From NCBI GenBank assembly GCA_041481445.1, contig JBGPBV010000098.1, positions 1 to 25,708 on the forward strand: a DNA stretch of 25,708 nt, written 5' to 3'. A program made the position numbers and the translations under genes. Of the stretch, positions 24,672 through 25,708 are shown piece after piece. The number at the start of each line of letters is the position of its first letter. Within the stretch, counting starts at the first letter, position 1. The notes under the pieces are model-generated. The model was not told the origin of the DNA. It saw only the letters and a list, made by a program, of their open reading frames with translations, and ran no database searches. The DNA is from AA29 sp041481445 (GTDB taxonomy: Bacteria; Acidobacteriota; Vicinamibacteria; Fen-336).

Positions 24672-24915
24672 GGCGAAGCGACTCGATGATGTAGGCGCGG
24701 TGCTTCTCCGCGAGGTCCGGGACGCCCGAGTCCAGCGAGCCGATCAGGCTGCGCACCCGATCGGCGGGCCGTGTCCGGGAGTTCGCGGCGGTGCCGAGGT
24801 ACTCGCGAAGAGCGAGTCGCACGATCTCGGAGCTCCTCCTCTGCAGCCGGCGCGAGGCGGCCCGGAGCGCCATGCTCAGGTCCGCCGGAAGCCGGACCGT
24901 CAATTGATCGCGCAC
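24661..24915 (-). CDS. ribbon-helix-helix antitoxin (VapB/CopG-like)
   Basis: 84 aa from GTG 24915. LTVRLPADLSMALRAASRR at the start is a ribbon-helix-helix DNA-binding fold (beta strand, then two helices, RRSSEIVRLALREYLG). The C-terminal 35 residues would wrap the toxin. The open frame continues upstream to 25062, but that part covers the promoter and palindrome, and GGGAGG lies 9 bases before the GTG, so the short form is chosen. Antitoxins of this class repress their own promoter; a perfect 15-bp palindrome sits right at the predicted promoter. Its stop overlaps the toxin start by 11 bases. Confidence 0.85.
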   Translation of the reverse strand: MRDQLTVRLPADLSMALRAASRRLQRRSSEIVRLALREYLGTAANSRTRPADRVRSLIGSLDSGVPDLAEKHRAYIIESLRRGR

Positions 24916-24936
24916 GAGGATGATCCTCCCGACCCC

Positions 24937-24960
24937 ATTGTAATGCAATGCAGTGCATTG
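24937..24960 (-). promoter_or_regulatory. toxin-antitoxin promoter with 15-bp palindromic operator
   Basis: On the - strand TACAAT (24942-24937) is a 5/6 -10 box; the expected start near 24930 is 15 bases before the antitoxin GTG. The perfect palindrome CAATGCA-G-TGCATTG (24946-24960) lies directly upstream, in the -10/-35 spacer. A related CATTG...CAATG pair (24936-24950) partly overlaps it. Together these suggest a RHH operator array. No -35 match is seen. Confidence 0.55.
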
Positions 24961-25031
24961 TGGCTCGGCTGGGAACCTTCGGTCGGGCCCGTCCATAATG
25001 CGCGAGGGTCGCCATTGATTGCGGGGGAGCC

Positions 25032-25708
25032 ATGAGCGTATCCGCGCGAACGACGAGGGCATGTCTGGCGCTGGCCGGGCTGCTCGGGATGTGGGCGGAC
25101 GGGGCAGGGAGCCAGGCGGCGCTGCCGAGCCCGCCCCCCACGCGCCGCCAGGACTTCCGCGAGACCGTCCAGGGGACGGAGATCGCGGACCCCTACCGGT
25201 GGCTGGAGGACGGCCAGAGCCCGGATACGCGCGCGTGGATCGACGCGCAGAACTCCTACACGCACGCCGTGCTCGACGGCAGCAAGGATCTCGCGAAGAT
25301 CCGCGCCCGGCTGACCGCGCTCAGCCGCTACGACGTGCAGGGCCCGCCCCCGCGGCGCGGCCGGCGCTACTTCGTCTCCAGGCGCCGCGCGGCCGACGAC
25401 CTCTCGATCCTCTACGTCCGCGAGGGCAGGGAGGGGGCGGACGAGGTCCTCCTCGACCCGCATCCCCTCAGCCCCGACCACACGGTGGACGTGAGCGTGG
25501 ACGACATTTCCGCGGACGGGCGCGTGCTCGTCTACGGCCTCCGCCACGGAGGCGAGGACGAGACCGAGCTGCACGTCCGCGACGTCGGCAGGCGCGCGGA
25601 CCGGCCGGACGTGCTCCCGCGCGGCCTCTATCGCGGGGTGTCCCTCAAGCCCGACGGCAGCGGGTTCTACTACGCGGCCCAGAGCCGCCAGACGGGGATC
25701 CGGATCCG
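25032..25708 (+). CDS. prolyl oligopeptidase family (S9) peptidase, secreted, 3' end cut by window
   Basis: 225 codons are visible and the frame is open at the window end. A signal peptide (MSVSARTTRACLALAGLLG, cleavage likely around residues 25-30) precedes the S9A N-terminal signature (DPYRWLEDGQSPDTRAWIDA) and the start of the seven-bladed propeller. The Ser-Asp-His catalytic domain lies beyond the window. Prolyl oligopeptidases cut peptides after proline; here probably periplasmic. ATG 25032 follows GGGGGAG by a short spacing. CATAAT (24994-24999) is a possible -10 box, giving a leader of about 26 bases. It is divergent from the toxin-antitoxin operon, sharing a 116-base control region. 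Confidence 0.88.
   Translation, partial: MSVSARTTRACLALAGLLGMWADGAGSQAALPSPPPTRRQDFRETVQGTEIADPYRWLEDGQSPDTRAWIDAQNSYTHAVLDGSKDLAKIRARLTALSRYDVQGPPPRRGRRYFVSRRRAADDLSILYVREGREGADEVLLDPHPLSPDHTVDVSVDDISADGRVLVYGLRHGGEDETELHVRDVGRRADRPDVLPRGLYRGVSLKPDGSGFYYAAQSRQTGIRI

Noticed and set aside
24916..25062. Longer antitoxin start at 25062
   Set aside because: The extra 49 codons cover the -10 box and palindrome and show no conserved fold; GTG 24915 has an SD and begins exactly at the RHH strand.

Overview
The window is GC-rich (roughly 70% by eye) and almost fully coding, with short gaps and many 4-base start/stop overlaps. It holds 23 protein genes that I can support and no rRNA, tRNA, IS element or CRISPR array that I can see. 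A beta-barrel outer-membrane-type protein and two predicted lipoproteins point to a diderm bacterium. The mix of a DUF4388/J-domain/TPR protein, a secreted subtilase, an S9 peptidase and a VapBC pair would suit an environmental lineage such as Acidobacteriota or a relative, but this placement is inference, not a marker-gene result.

Region 1 (29-8313, all +) is housekeeping. It runs gamma-class carbonic anhydrase, hisS, aspS, then phoH, ybeY and a CNNM/CorC-type CBS membrane protein. A secreted purple-acid-phosphatase-like lipoprotein follows, overlapping both neighbours, and then era. The phoH-ybeY-corC-era order is a familiar RNA/ribosome-maturation cluster; the phosphatase is the unexpected member.

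Region 2 (8307-13739) changes strand several times. It contains an outer-membrane beta-barrel protein (-), a possible small + strand ORF, a DUF4388-DnaJ-TPR regulator (-), an unrecognised beta-rich protein (+), a secreted subtilase (-) with a well-spaced promoter that predicts a leaderless mRNA, and a CPBP intramembrane protease (-).

Region 3 (13841-18568, +) is one translationally coupled run: class III sirtuin, radC, larC (nickel-pincer cofactor nickel insertase) and metG, each overlapping the next by 4 bases. metG has an internal ribosome-binding site just before its C-terminal tRNA-binding domain.

Region 4 (18586-23082, +) holds an alkaline-phosphatase-superfamily lipoprotein with Thr where sulfatases carry formylglycine, a nickel/cobalt-type transporter with His-rich loops, a UbiX-type flavin prenyltransferase whose best start is CTG, and a 1-Cys peroxiredoxin.

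Region 5 (23110-25708) holds a tight - strand unit: RHH antitoxin, PIN toxin and a degenerate ClpX-like AAA+ ATPase. A perfect 15-bp palindrome lies in its putative promoter. A divergent S9 prolyl oligopeptidase gene runs off the window edge. The RHH-PIN-AAA+ unit is the best candidate here for an undescribed functional association, but I cannot show from one window that the three proteins work together.
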